Assembly: GCA_019722365.1 (NCBI GenBank)
Contig: JADFUC010001920.1
Location: forward strand, 124,001-188,000
From: Lithospermum erythrorhizon
Lineage: Eukaryota; Streptophyta; Magnoliopsida; Boraginales; Boraginaceae
Length of the DNA stretch: 64,000 nucleotides
Reading direction: 5' to 3'
This document shows, piece after piece, positions 1 to 12,333 of this stretch. The position numbers and the translations under genes are program-made. The notes below the pieces were generated by a model, which saw only the letters and a list, made by a program, of their open reading frames with translations, searched no databases and was not told where the DNA came from. The stretch's first letter is position 1, and each line of letters starts with the position of its first letter.

Positions 1-448
1 TCAGTTTCGGAGTTCTGGGAGATTATAAGTGGAAAAGAAAAACAATAAGCTTCTATCAATCAAGAGATTCAAGAGCACCTTCTTAAGTAGTCTGAAATTT
101 CCCCTAAATGTTTTATAGAAAGAAGAGTAAGGTGAAATATTCGTTATCTTCTTATGGTGATCTATTCTTCTTTCCAGTGCTGTGTCTTGATGTTTCATTT
201 CCATTTTGTGAGCTATAATCATCCTTCCTGCCTATGTAGTGCCTGAACCTTTGTACCATCATTGTCCAAACACGACCATATAACTGTATCAATGTGAATT
301 GAACTGTTATTTTTAGAAATATATGTTAATTTGGTTGTTTGATTTCTTCTAGTACGCTCTTGAATCACTTGTCATTTGGTTAACCCTATTTTTGTTTTAT
401 GATGAGTATTTGGACCTGTATAATTCTCATTCTTTTGGGTTAATGAAC
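1..448. other. Left-edge non-coding stretch
   Basis: I see no supportable gene here. The longest open frame (minus strand, first 222 bases) has no recognisable motif and is rich in K, L and F as expected of AT-rich spacer. The stretch ends where the first LTR begins. It could be the 3' flank of a gene lying to the left, but nothing in the sequence proves this. Confidence 0.5.
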
Positions 449-1193
449 TGTAGGAAGTTCACGTTGAGCAAGCACTTGAGAATAAGATAAATTTTGGCTA
501 GAAAAATTAAACAAATAAACATCGGCCAAAGGCTTGTGCGAACATTTTCTATTAAGCAGATTCATCCACTGCCGTATGTCTTGCAGGACTTTTAGAGGCA
601 GTGATTAAAAGTTCAAATGGTTAAAGGCGAAACCAACGCCCAAAACCCCGTCTAGCGGTGTTATTGAAGAGAAAGCGAGAGTATCTTAAAAAGAAAATTG
701 TTTCTTTGTGATTGTAGCTGAGGATTGTTTGTGATGATTGAAAGGATGAGATTCTTCGGCTTAAATAGAAGTAAAAGGGGTGTGACCCACAGTCACTCCT
801 TTACTCGACGCTTGATAGCCAACAACTTTCTGCGGTAGTTAATGGTTGTAGCGACCCAGCTGAATACAACACTCAAAAACGGAAGAAAACCAAAGTCTCA
901 ACTTTTGGGGTTAAAATATAATTAGCATGTAGATGTGCGATGTGGCTGAGTTTCGAGGAGAGGAAGACCTCCCGAGGCCCCATGAGGCCCCAGGCTCCGA
1001 CTCCCGGACTAATGTTTTTAATACATCAAGCGTAGAGTTTCTGTTGGGGCTTTGCTTTCTTCTTCGTGGAGGAAGCTTTAGTATGAGAGAGAAGGCAACG
1101 TTCTTCATGTTAAAATATTGCATTGTAAAGTGGGTATTAACCATCTATCTTTGATATGGTACATTTACTACTAAATTTTGCATTCATTTTCCA
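449..1193 (-). repeat. 3' LTR of the minus-strand copia element
   Basis: The repeat begins TGTAGGAAGTTC and ends TTTGCATTCATTTTCCA, so it has TG...CA ends. It matches 5777-6430 along its length. Shared blocks include GGCTTGTGCGAACA, CAGTCACTCCTTTACTCGAC, CAACTTTTGGGG and GGTACATTTTACTACTAAA-type sequence. The two copies differ by many short indels and substitutions, pointing to an old insertion or poor consensus quality. Confidence 0.8.
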
Positions 1194-4100
1194 TGATCCA
1201 CGCATGAATCAAAATTAAAAGAAAAGTTTTGACCGTTTTGTTTAGTTTGGTGATAACTTCAATGACCAACCAACATAGGATAGGTGAGCACGAGACCCTT
1301 GAACACTCCTTGTGTTTTGCATATCTTGTAAACCAAAGCTTTGGTAGGTCTGCGATAACGTTCTTTTCTTTGGGTACAGCGACATACTACATACGTGTAT
1401 TGACGATACTCTTCTCGGTTCTCATGGAAATTTATGTCCGGTTTGGCATGGACCTTTGCAGTTACATTGAGATTTTCTGAAATGCGCTTCCTACCGTTTC
1501 TCCTCACAAAAGCGGCCTCGACTTTGGCTCGCATAGGTGACTTCTACTCTATCATACTATAAGGCCGCGATACTCTTCCTGATCCTTTGATCTACTTCCC
1601 CGAGAAGGGGTGTTAAGAAGCCCAAGCTAAATGCATTCACTACGGGTATCGGCTGTACTACGTCCGAGGAATGGGTGAAGGGTTAAAACCTCAGGTGATT
1701 TAACTATGATTACAATTAGGTTGTCCCGTTGAACCTAGTTTAAGGATCTCAGGTGACTAGATTTGGGTTTTCCTTCGAGCCATATTGCTCGATGAAATTT
1801 CGGTCCATTCCTTTTGATGATTTCTCGACTAGTTCTGTTAATCTTTTGGTTAGAAAGCGGATCGCTTAATGTTGTCGCGATGCATGTAATCAGTGATAAC
1901 TCCGGTTAATTAATTGCCTAATGGTATTATGTCTCGGCGTATGTGTCGTGATTTACCATTATACATATGACTTTGTGCGATCGATTCTTTGATTGACTTC
2001 TCCACTTGATGTATGTGCAAATTAGGCGGCACTGTCTTTCAATTCGGGGAATATCCGCCAGAAATAGGCGTATTGCCTCTTCACTACATTTGATAATCAC
2101 ATGATTCCGATTCCATAGTGGATCTGGCGATTACGGTTGCTTTGAGGACTACGAGGCGGTGCGTCACAGAGTGAAGAGCGTATCGACACTTTGTATAATG
2201 CGTATGTCTAAATACTGCTCTAAATATCTAAGTACTGGAGTATTATGGCTTTCCGATGATCACGACTAGGATTACTGTTATATCTACTCCAACTTGCTCC
2301 ACGAGTGAAAACTGATATCGAACAGTCACGGCATTAGATACATGAGACTACTATTATTTGAAGCGTACTCGGTTGTGACACAACTTCTCTTTTTATTCAC
2401 TTGTTAGGTCTTGACTTGTCCATCGGAGTTTTTGACATTTATCACCTTTACTGAATTTAGCCGTATTAGTATCGCGTAGTGAGTGCGGCTCGAGGCTATT
2501 CCTTGTTGATTCCTCATGATTTTACCCCCGAAATGGCGTTAGCGTGTCCCATCTTTCATGTTAAATTTATCTATTCACTTGTCTTTAGTAGATTATCATT
2601 TTGTGATTGCTCCCAAATAATGAGCATGTAAATCCAACATAGAGGCATAATATGACATATCCATCTCTTGTGTGGTCTTCACGTAGACAGCTTTATCTTC
2701 ATTTATTTTAAAGCCATTAAACCCGACACGGTTACGTAAATTTCATTACCCGTTGCTTTGGTCTTGTTTTAAGCCACTCTGAGGATTTTACAAGTCTACG
2801 TACTTTAGCCTCACTTTCCTGGAACTTTAAATCTTCGGGTTATTCCATATGATTTTCTTCATCTAAATCTCCCATTTAGAAATGCCGTTTGACATCCATC
2901 GGTGTGCCTCCAATTATAAGCGGCCGATTGCCCATATCTGCGTATGGATGTAATTTGGTGGCCAGTGAAGTATCAAAATAATTCAGATCCTTTGTCGATT
3001 ACTACAGATGACTAGCCTACCTTTGTACTTATCAATTGTTCCGTGATCTTTCATCTTCTTCTTAAAAGTCCATTTTGACTTAAGAGGCTTGCTTGGTGGG
3101 AAGATCCTTATTCAGTGATTTTGAAGAATTGAATGATCTCACTTTAGAATTGCCTCTTTCCATAAAGAGGTCTTCTACTAGAGAATCTTTCTTCATGGTA
3201 GTAAGTTCGAGGTTCGCTTTGTGTATAAGTCATAAAGTACGAGGCAGAAGGACTTCTCAACTGCCACTTTTAGCCGTGGCGTTCAGACTCAGTTTCCTAA
3301 ACTTGGACTATCTTCATTTTATAGTCTCTTGACTCTATCGGCATTATCATCCTCTTTGGTCAAATGCTGCATGAGTACTCCTAGAAGGAAGCTTGCTTCT
3401 CTCTCGATCTCAAAGGGAAAAACATTCACCGAAAAATGTTGCCTGCAGACTCAAGTATAGTGTTTTGTGCGCTCTTGGATTACTACGATTTGCTCCTTCT
3501 AGGAACTATATATCATTCTTATTTAATGTGCATATCCAATGAAGATCAGTCTCTTGTCTTGGGTCCACATACTCGGCACAGCGGTAATGGAACCATGACC
3601 TTAGCAAGACCCCAAAACCCTCGAATGATTATGGAGTGGGTTTTAAAACCTAAATAATTCATAGAGGCGTGCAAATGTGCTTCGTGTTTTACGAGTCTTC
3701 TATTGACAGTAATTAGGCTAGGGTGCTTCCCAGCGTTTGTGGTGGCGATCCACGAAGTTGCTCAACGGAGATTCATCATCTCTTTAAGTTCTATTCTTTC
3801 TTCTTTACCAGTTTGATTGCGAAGAGGCAGATGCTTCGTATTATACTAAATGGAACTGACTGACCAAATGGTGCAACATATTCACCGCTCACATCCTTTA
3901 TATGATTTTAAATTGATTCTCAACCGTCTTTGTAGTGAAAACTTTTTGTATTGCTTCATCTTTGCTTTTCAAAGGTACACACCTTGATATTTTTTGTCAT
4001 GCCGGCCGGCAAATGTTATAAAACTAACAATTTCCACTTAGTGATTTCATATCAACATACGTCAACATGAATTAGATCTAGAGGTTTTGTATTTCTCAAA

Positions 4101-5776
4101 AGCTTGACCTTGAATCAGTCTCTCGTTTGCTTAGCTTGACACAAGTTTCACATTTAATTTAGGATCAAATTGAAATTTAGGAATGCTGATTTAACAAGTT
4201 TTTAGCAAAGTGAAATTAACATATGCTAATCTAGCGTACCATATATCTTGAGACTTCGATCAAATAAATGGAAGTAGTAGCCATTTTTATTCATGTTTAG
4301 CTTAGATTACATTAAATTTAAAAGAGACTAAATCAAGGACACAGCACCTACAAACGTTCACACTTGGTAGGGAAGTAAGCTTATCTGCTTCTATAACCAT
4401 CTGAAACCCATGTTTAATGCTTGATCAAGAGATGGATTCTTGCGGACTTCGGGCACATACAACGCATGATTCGAGTCGGCTTCAGCACTACGATGTCATC
4501 TTGAGCCTGATGTTGCTTGAGATTCTAGGGAAGAATTCCCATATACATCTTTTCTCCGATTGGTAAGTGGCTGGTTTGTGAAAAAATCCTTTGCCCATGT
4601 AATGCCTAGTAGCAGTATCAATCCACCGTTCCTTGGGTTTTTGAACCCCTGAGGTTCACTTCGAAACCATAGCGAGGCAGGGTTGATGCTCGGACATCCC
4701 AGCTTTAGTCCTTTATTAACCATGTTAGCTTCGTAAGGAGCTTTGGCTCTTCTTAGGGAATCGACATCGTGTGACTTGTGACCATAACATGGGTGGAAAC
4801 ATTTCCACTTCAAATTTCTGTAAGTTGATCCATACAACTTTTGGTTTTGTAGTCTTTACGCTTCCGCTGAAAGATGCGGATCCAGAGCCGTACTCCTTGA
4901 CATTAACTTTTCTTACTTATGAAGCTTTGAATCATTCTTTTACCTTTCGTTTCCTTCTATTGTCTTCCGCAAATCGAAGCGTAAGACTACCTCCTTAGCG
5001 GTCGTTTCCTTTCGACATGTTTGAGGTAGATTTTGATCTTTCCAACGAGGGGTATTTTTTCAATGATAGCGGCCACTTGGCTTTCACGCCGCCATTCCCT
5101 CGGCGAATTCCCATGAAGCATTCGTCAGTTACTTTGGACTTGGATGTCTGCTCGATTTCATCAACCGTCTTGAAATCAAGAAATTTCCCAACAATGAACT
5201 AACGACTCAGCGTCAGAGTTACGTATTTATACTCCTAAAACATCCCTTTTGCTTGGCGGTTATTAGAAATTAAATTACTAAAGCAATCTATCGCTCAATC
5301 CATTTTAGGATATAGTTTTCGACATAAATAATCAGAGTGTTTCCGTACACCGGCGGTAGTAACAACGAGAGGATTTGATTCCCAGCTTGAAGCACGAGGC
5401 TTCCTCTGGCGAAACCTTGACAAACTTCGGTATCGGGTAGAACATCATCTGTTCACTGCCTTGCAGTCACCTTTGAAGACATAAAGCAGCGCAGTTGGGG
5501 CATAATAATCACGCGAGCTCTTCTTCGGAAGCAGATCGTGCCAGCAGGTATTCGAAAGTTGCACCGGATTGGGCAAACTTCCTTTAGAATAGATCTGATC
5601 CATCAAAATATTTCCGTCACCCGTGGGTAATGAACCGTGTCGGTAACAACAACCCGATGGCTGTCATAGCAGCGTTAAGGTAACGTTTGGAACATAAATA
5701 AGAAGGGCTCCAGCTTGTTGTGGAAGCCATCTCAAAGTTCCTGCTAAGGACTACGTATCAAATCTGGTTTAAAAAT

Positions 5777-6430
5777 TGTAGGAAGTTCGTTGAACAGAAG
5801 AGTAACAGAGAACTTTGGCTATAAAATCAAACAAGCTAAGCATTAACCAAGGCTTGTGCGAACACAATTTCCTTAAACTAGATTTGCTCCTACCCAGTAT
5901 GTGTGGTTTTTAGAGCAAGCGGTTCAGGAGTCTGTGGCCTTAGAAACAAGGTGTTCGGTAGTGAGAAAGCGAAGTATCACAGCCGTTTGTTGTAGATTGT
6001 AAAACTCGGAGTTGTTTGCTAATGATTGAGGATGAAGTTGCTCCACTTAAATAGAAGTAGAAAGGGTGGTGTCAGTCACTCCTTTACTCGACCTTGATAG
6101 CCACTTAACTCTGCATTGTTAGTTGGTGAGCATTGAATGCAACTTAACTCCAAGCGGAAAACCACTCCAACTTTTGGGGCATAATTAATATAATAGTGGT
6201 GCGATACGTAAGCTAAAGAGGTTGAAGACCTCCAGGCCCAGGCGACAAAGATAATGTTTCTATTATAGGCAGGGGCTTGCGCCTGCAAATGCGCTCGCGT
6301 GGAAGCTTTGAAATTCTGCAGAGGAAGACACTGCTGCATGGTAAAATGGCCAAGTATATAAAGTGGGTCATGTTCTATCTATCTTTCAATATGGTACATT
6401 TTACTACTAAAATTTTGCATTCATTTTTCA
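5777..6430 (-). repeat. 5' LTR of the minus-strand copia element
   Basis: It begins TGTAGGAAGTTCG and ends GCATTCATTTTTCA, pairing with 449-1193. It is about 90 bp shorter than its partner because of internal deletions. Because the gag side of the interior lies next to it, this is the 5' LTR on the minus strand. The primer-binding site expected just left of 5777 is not cleanly readable; TTTGATACGTAG on the minus strand may be a decayed version. Confidence 0.8.
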
Positions 6431-9097
6431 ACAAATAGGTTATGAGGAAAATTCGTAGGGAGAATAAATTTTGTTCCCACGCTTATAGGGTAATATGGTT
6501 ATTTGGTACTCTTCGAATAACCCAATTTGTTTATTACATGTTTCTTTTTCTTCCGTATGATGTTAGTGCATTGAATACATTTATTTTCATCTATTTGAGT
6601 GGGGTTATTTTTATGTAGGAGATTTCGAAGGTGATGTTATAGTTCAAAAACGTTGATTTCCATAGATTAAAGGAAATATTGAAGGTTAAGTTGGAGAAGA
6701 AACAGTTAACATAGAAGCATAAGCGCATGCAAGAATTAGAACGACTTAAATTCTTGGACAACCTCCTAAGCATGATTTTTAGTTATTTGAATTTGTCTCT
6801 TTTTGTGATCTTCAATTTCTTTTATTAATATCCAAAACATTGTTGAAGTTCATTTTAATTTTGATATATGTATTTTGATACACCTTCTCTTTTGTTTAAT
6901 TTTTCTGTTATATTAGATACCCTTTATTTTATTTGTTGGCTTGCTTGAGACATTAATAATCATGTTGATTCTTATTTCGGGTTATTTGCTAACTACCCAT
7001 AACCCTCGTTCCAAATACATAGAGAAAATAAGAAGAGAACTCATAACATTAACACACATTTACCATTATCAATACTACATAATGTTTAAGGCAGTAACTA
7101 TGTTCATTCTTACTTTGGATTATTTCTTAACTTCAATATAATTTGTTCGAGATGGAATGAACAATAAAGAAATTCATTATGATAAATATAATCCATGTAC
7201 CTCGATGGAAAATAATGTTGAGGCATTAACCATGTTAAATTTAGTATTTATTTATTTTCATGCTCATAACACTAGTTCAATGGAATAAACAATAAGGAGG
7301 AATTGATTGTCTTTAATGCATGGCAAGTATCTTTAATTATAAATTGGGATGTAAATGTGGATAAAATTTCATCTTCCGAACGAATATATTTAAGTTTAAA
7401 GAAATCCATACACAAACGTTTCAATGAAAACAAACTTTTATGACTACATACCATGAAAAACGTAGTTCAAAGAGTTCAACAATTTCATAAAATATTGTCC
7501 TTCGACTATGCCTCTTCGGTGCCCTTTGGTATTCTAATTGTAGCATTTTCCTCGATTCTCGTAGAATTCTTTTTGCAAGGCTCATCACAGATTCACAATG
7601 GTATTTCTGGTAGTGGTGTTGTCCATCAAAATTGCCTTGCACACATCCACTCGTAGTTGGGCCATGACATTTATAGAAACTAGCTCCGTTTCAACACCAT
7701 CCCATTCTCCTCCATGAATTTCATAACATATACACGTGGAACTATAAAATTGATACAAAATAGATAATGTGATTCATAATGTAGCAGAATTTAACCACAC
7801 ACTCATTTAAAGGGAATTTTATACCATTCTCATAACCCAATTCTAATACTACACTTTTTTAATACATCATATGTAAAATTCAACCATCATAACTCAGGGA
7901 AGTCATATGCAATATGAATATTTGATGATTTAATAAAGATGGAAAATGACAAAAATATCCTCTTTAAATAGGGAACTTAAATTATTTCTTAAGTTCGTAA
8001 GTCATACTTGTTTTTTATCGATCATATCATTTCTCAACACAAATTGTCATATTTAAAAAATAAATCATTATTTAACTTTATTATTTTGACTTCAACAATT
8101 TTCATTTTCATTGGTTGAAAAGTTGGTATTTTTTTTAAACAGATAAATTTTATGATTTCTTACAAACTTTTAAATATCAGTTTTGAATTAAATTATCTAG
8201 TAATCAAATGGATAGATAAAATAAAATCGACTTCTCCTATTGTTTGCCAAAAGTCCTAGAGTTGCATTGATTGACTGTTTTTAACTAGAAAAATCTCAAT
8301 ATTGGTCAATTTATTACTTCAATCTTGTCTTTGTTGGTAAATAGAGCGAATCGGAAGCTTGATGCAGCTGGTTGGAGCCAGTCGAGAAAATCAAACCGAA
8401 ATTAACCCGGATACGGTCCGGGTCCATTATCGATCGTGATAGAAGGATCTGGTCCGGCAGCTGGATCAGTAGAGGTTATTTCGAATTGTTCTTTAATTTT
8501 TGTGGTATTATATTTGAAATGTTTAATTTTTGTGTTATTATTTCGGTGTGCTTTATTATTTTAATTTTTTATGTTTCAATTTTAATTAGAATTTAGGATA
8601 TTTCAATTTTTTAATTAGTTTTAATCCATGTAAATAAGTTTGATTTGTTGATTTTAAACATATTATTTTTATTTTGTAAATATATTCCAATTTTTAATTA
8701 GTTCAGTTTCGGATACCGGTTTGGTTTGGATACCGGATCTTGCTCGGACGGATGGGATTACGGAGAAAAGCGATGTCGACCGGGTTTAAAGTTTGATCGA
8801 TCATTGAACCAAAATGAGTTTGGTAACGGTTCGGTCGGTCGATTCGGCTGAAAACCAGTCCGGCACTACTTCAATCCATTATTATACTCTTCAAAAATTC
8901 GACCTTTCTACCAAAAAACGCATTCCACTTGTTACTTATACCATAAAAAGGAGACAAGAGGTTGTCCCAATAAAAATATGCAATAAATTTGTAAATACCC
9001 ATCTTTCAAGATTCTCCAATCTTGACCAAAGTCCAAAGTAAGCTTGGAAACCATAATTTGTTTTAATTAAACCCATTTTTAATTAAAGATTTTATTA
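6431..9097. other. Non-coding AT-rich spacer
   Basis: No gene is supported. Open frames here are short and of biased AT-rich composition. It holds the three-copy repeat annotated separately, and two short patches of GGTCCGG/CCGG-rich sequence (about 8400-8470 and 8710-8860) that look like decayed repeat DNA. I could not assign these to a family. Confidence 0.55.
6947..7310. repeat. Three diverged tandem copies, period about 132-141 bp
   Basis: Three copies of a unit are anchored by GAGACATTAATAATCATGTT (6947), AAGGCAGTAACTATGTT (7088) and GAGGCATTAACCATGTT (7220). Each is followed about 80-90 bp later by an AATAAGAAG / AATAAAGAA / AATAAGGAG block. The spacing (141, 132) and the shared order of blocks show tandem descent with strong divergence. 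No coding potential is visible. Confidence 0.55.
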
Positions 9098-9524
9098 TTA
9101 TATGCTCAGAATAAACCAGGCTGCTGGAAAAATCTTTTCTTTGGTGAAAAATTTATCAAGCAGTTGATTGAGGTCGACTATTAGTCTAAGTTCTCCTCGT
9201 GTCTTGGCGTCTTGGGCAAATGAATTTGAGTTGGGGTATTTGAGTTGGATGTCTGAATGATAGTCTTGGTTGGTCGGAAGCACAGGAGTGCTTTAAGCGG
9301 CGTTGATCATTAATGGTTGTATAGATCGTTGCTTGTCTTGGACTTGGGTATGACTTGGGTAATGGGATGTCGCCCGTAGGATGTGGATGCAGAGCCGTAG
9401 GATGTTACTGTTGGACTTGGATGGTGGAACTTGGATGAACCATTTGAAAGCTTGGAGGTAGGTTCTGCGGCCCGGCCGAGGGGCACCCAGCGACTTAGTT
9501 CTGTTAGCTACTTGGATGTCTTCA

Positions 9525-9860
9525 GCGCCTATTTGATGTAGGAGATGGGGCCGACAGCGTGATCTTCTCCCAGTTTGATGTAGTGCGGGGGCAGCGTGTT
9601 CAAGTAACTTGGATTTGATGTAGTCTGAGGGGAGCCGGCGTGTTTCCGTAGCTTGGATTTGATGTAGTGTAGGGGCTTCATCAATGTTTCCCGCGACTTA
9701 GATTTGATGTAGTATATGGGCTTCAGCGGCGTGATTCGTAGGTGGGACTTAGAGATGCAAAACTGACGTGATTCCTATAACTGGACTTGGTGTGCGGGGG
9801 CTTGACGGCGTGACACGGATTTGATCTTGTAGGGGTTTAGCGTGTTTCCCTTGGTGGATC
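9525..9860. repeat. Tandem array, 41-45-bp unit built on TTTGATGTAG
   Basis: The 10-mer TTTGATGTAG (or one-base variants) recurs near 9532, 9573, 9613, 9658 and 9703, with a decayed copy TTTGATCTTGTAG near 9819. Each is preceded by ACTTGGA/GCTTGGA and followed by a G-run and then (C)AGCGTGTTTC-like sequence. The steps are 40-45 bp. Units between 9720 and 9810 are degraded. Confidence 0.65.
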
Positions 9861-9931
9861 TTGAGCTTTTACGCTTCTTTTCTCTCAGCTTTTCTTGGCC
9901 TTTTCGGTTGTGTTTTTAGTGGGGGGGGGGG

Positions 9932-9940
9932 TATTTATAA
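9932..9940 (-). promoter_or_regulatory. TATA-like box, minus strand
   Basis: The minus strand reads TTATAAATA followed by a C-run (a 12-13-base G-run on the plus strand) and then a purine-rich leader. It fits a plant TATA box and would direct transcription toward lower coordinates, through the tandem array. No downstream gene is recognised, so it is most likely a transposon promoter. Confidence 0.35.
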
Positions 9941-10250
9941 GCTTCGGGCTGATTCTTGATTTTGAGGCGTAATCTGGACCGTCGGATCATTAGCTTCACT
10001 TGTCTTTCAAATAACCCGTTAGAAACTTCTTTGGGGTATTTGGTCCAAAAAGTGAATTTACGTATTGACGGTATTTTCTTGAATCTTCATTTTAAGCCCA
10101 TTATCCATCTGTGCAGTTTAAAGTAGATTTATTTAACAAAACCACAACTTTAATACTCAGTCCTCGTTCGAGGAACACATTATTTTTCGGTCGGACCAAT
10201 CAACACGTGGTTGCTAGTATGATTGAACGTAAAATTAACTTCGATTAATA

Positions 10251-12333
10251 AATTCATAGTAGTTTTATCAATTAAAATTAATAATAAAATTTGATACATC
10301 TAATAATGGTTATGTAATATTTATTTTTTTATTTTCGACAGTATGTACATAAAGATTTAAACTTTGCAGCTTACGGGACAAAATGTTGAGTTTAAACAGT
10401 GAAACTCAATATCAAAGGTATGCTTTTTTCTGGGTTTTGAAATGTTGCTTTTCTTTGTGATCTTTGTAAAATATTGTATTAAACAAAAAATAACACAATG
10501 CTTTAATTAGAGACAACCTGAGCTCATGCTTGGGATTGTCATTTGCCATTCTAATAATTCCAAGATGAAAAATCATATTTTTGTTAATTTTGAGTATCTT
10601 ATAATTGGAATATAGCTCTGTCTTAGGTTGTCATGTGAAATCGTTATACTAAACGGCATATTACGGAAAAGTTTCAATTAAAACCGAACTAGAAGCTATT
10701 AAGTTATCTTGTTTGCTTATCTTTTATACTGTATTATGAGGCCTCAAAGTTTGTGATATTAGAAATCGGCAGGAATTCTCCACAAAGAGACAGAGGTCCG
10801 TATGTATGAGCATTTTTCTGTGCGAGAAAGCAGAAAAGCTCTTTCATTTAATTTTCAGGCATTGAGATAGATTGTATCCTTGTCCATTGCCCTTCAATCC
10901 TTGAGATAACCACCACGCAATATCTGTTCATTAGAATAAATCAACTGTACCCACTCCCACCATGTATTTGTTTTGAGATCGAGTGCGGCGTCGATGAAAC
11001 AAATTGCCTTATATTCTCCCTTGAAACACAGTGGTATGTGGTAGTACGATTGCTCAGGCGGGAATTCAGTCAACGAGGAACTTGTTAGTTAAATTAATTG
11101 TAGTCGTTGAGAGAAATATGCTTGATTTGGGTTGATTGACTAAAATAAATAAACTTAAACTAGCAATGCAATTAAATGATGCTTATGGAATAAAAGGATT
11201 ACCAGGCTGTGAGCTTAGCTGCTTGATGGTAATACCTCCAAGACAATTTATAACTAGGGTCCAATTTCGTTAGTTGTTATCTGCTTCATTTGCGGGTTCA
11301 CCGAGTGTTCTCGATTCAGTGTCTCTTGTGACTAGTGAATTAATTAGCTTAAAACACAGGCGCAAGAAATATTAGAACGATTAAAGTAGCCCTTGCACAC
11401 TTCCGTATAGCGACCGCTAGATGTGTCAGTGATGCATTATGCCATTTCGGCGAGGTTACATATCTCCCAGTTATATAAAAATTGGCGGGGTCCCAAAACA
11501 ATGAATGAAATTAGTTAATGATTAATGCAGATGCGGTTACTTATTGAGTCGGATAGAAAAATGTCGTTGTCAGCTACGTCAAAACCCCCGGTAATAATAA
11601 ATTTAACTCTACTGTCTTTGAAATAATTCATAGATAATATTGTTGAAATCATAAATTAACTGATATGACAAGAAATACTTAAATACTATCAATTGTCTTC
11701 AGCAAATAGAAAATAAAAGTAATAAAATTTCTTTGGTTAGCGTATCTTATTTGCCGAAGAAAATGCTTATGAATATTCTTTTTGCCGAAAACTACTTGCG
11801 AAGAAGAAAAGTAGAATTATGAATATTCTTTTTAAAGAAACTACACTTAGAAGAAAGAAGTAAAAGATATTTTAATATTAACGACCCCACGACTTGACTT
11901 TATATAGTAATTAGGTTATTAAGTCTTTTATTCGCAGCCAGAACTTTGTGTCATCCCGGGCCACTTTTAACTTTCGTTTTCGATCGGACTTTTGTCATTC
12001 TTCCAGGAAAATTACACGGCTCAAATTATGATTTCTCTTTTAGCGCTTTTCGCAATAAATTAGCATATATTCGAATAATAATAAAAGCAGGAATCGCGCT
12101 AATATGTGTTGTCGAGAACAAGCAACCAAAACAACCAAATTATGGTAATAAAGTACCCAAAAATCATCACCAAAAGCGCATGACGATATTATCAGTGTCT
12201 TTATACTAATAAGAAGGGTCATCACTTTGTTATACTAATATTGATCTTGACAAGCCAAATGAATATAGTTTTCAACATTTGAGAATGGGCATGACATGTT
12301 GCATTGGATATCTGCTCAAAGTTCATTCATCAA
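10251..12333. other. Non-coding spacer
   Basis: No gene is supported. Short open frames (for example at 11946-12209) have no recognisable domain. The segment is AT-rich with scattered CG-containing patches and ends where the coiled-coil gene remnant becomes readable. Confidence 0.5.
11769..11866. repeat. 50-bp tandem duplication
   Basis: Two adjacent units each start ATGAATATTCTTTTT and continue with an ACTAC...AGAAG.AAAAGTA block. The second starts 50 bp after the first, and the copies differ by a few indels. Confidence 0.6.

Larger units (their letters stand above)
449..6430 (-). mobile_element. Ty1/copia LTR retrotransposon, decayed, minus strand
   Basis: Two related direct repeats flank an interior whose gag-pol order reads right to left on the minus strand. 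Around 4740-4830 there is a zinc-knuckle remnant (KCFH...GHKSHD). At about 4500-4620 comes the protease-region signature AKDFFTNQPLTN...YGNSS. At about 4380-4460 the copia motif HALYVPEVRKN is readable. At about 3500-3640 lies the integrase C-terminal signature resembling WGCLAKV...GPKT...FIGYAH. At 2590-2700 is the reverse-transcriptase region (VYVK followed by a YVDDMLI-like stretch). At 2280-2340 the RNase H lead-in SLMYL...RPDIS can be made out. The order gag-PR-INT-RT-RH is the Ty1/copia order. Every domain is split across frames by small indels and stops, so the copy cannot make protein. No convincing target-site duplication was found (TGAAC left, ACAAA right). Confidence 0.85.
9098..10250 (-). 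other. LTR- or leader-like non-coding segment with minus-strand promoter signature
   Basis: The segment is GC-richer than its flanks and non-coding in all frames. Read on the minus strand it has a TATA-like box, then a pyrimidine/purine leader, then a short-period tandem array. This arrangement resembles the U3/R/5' leader of a plant LTR retrotransposon or a solo LTR. No second LTR copy was found in the window, so the identity is inference. Confidence 0.35.

Noticed and set aside
444..6435. Target-site duplication for the first copia element
   Set aside because: The bases flanking the two LTRs (TGAAC and ACAAA) do not match.
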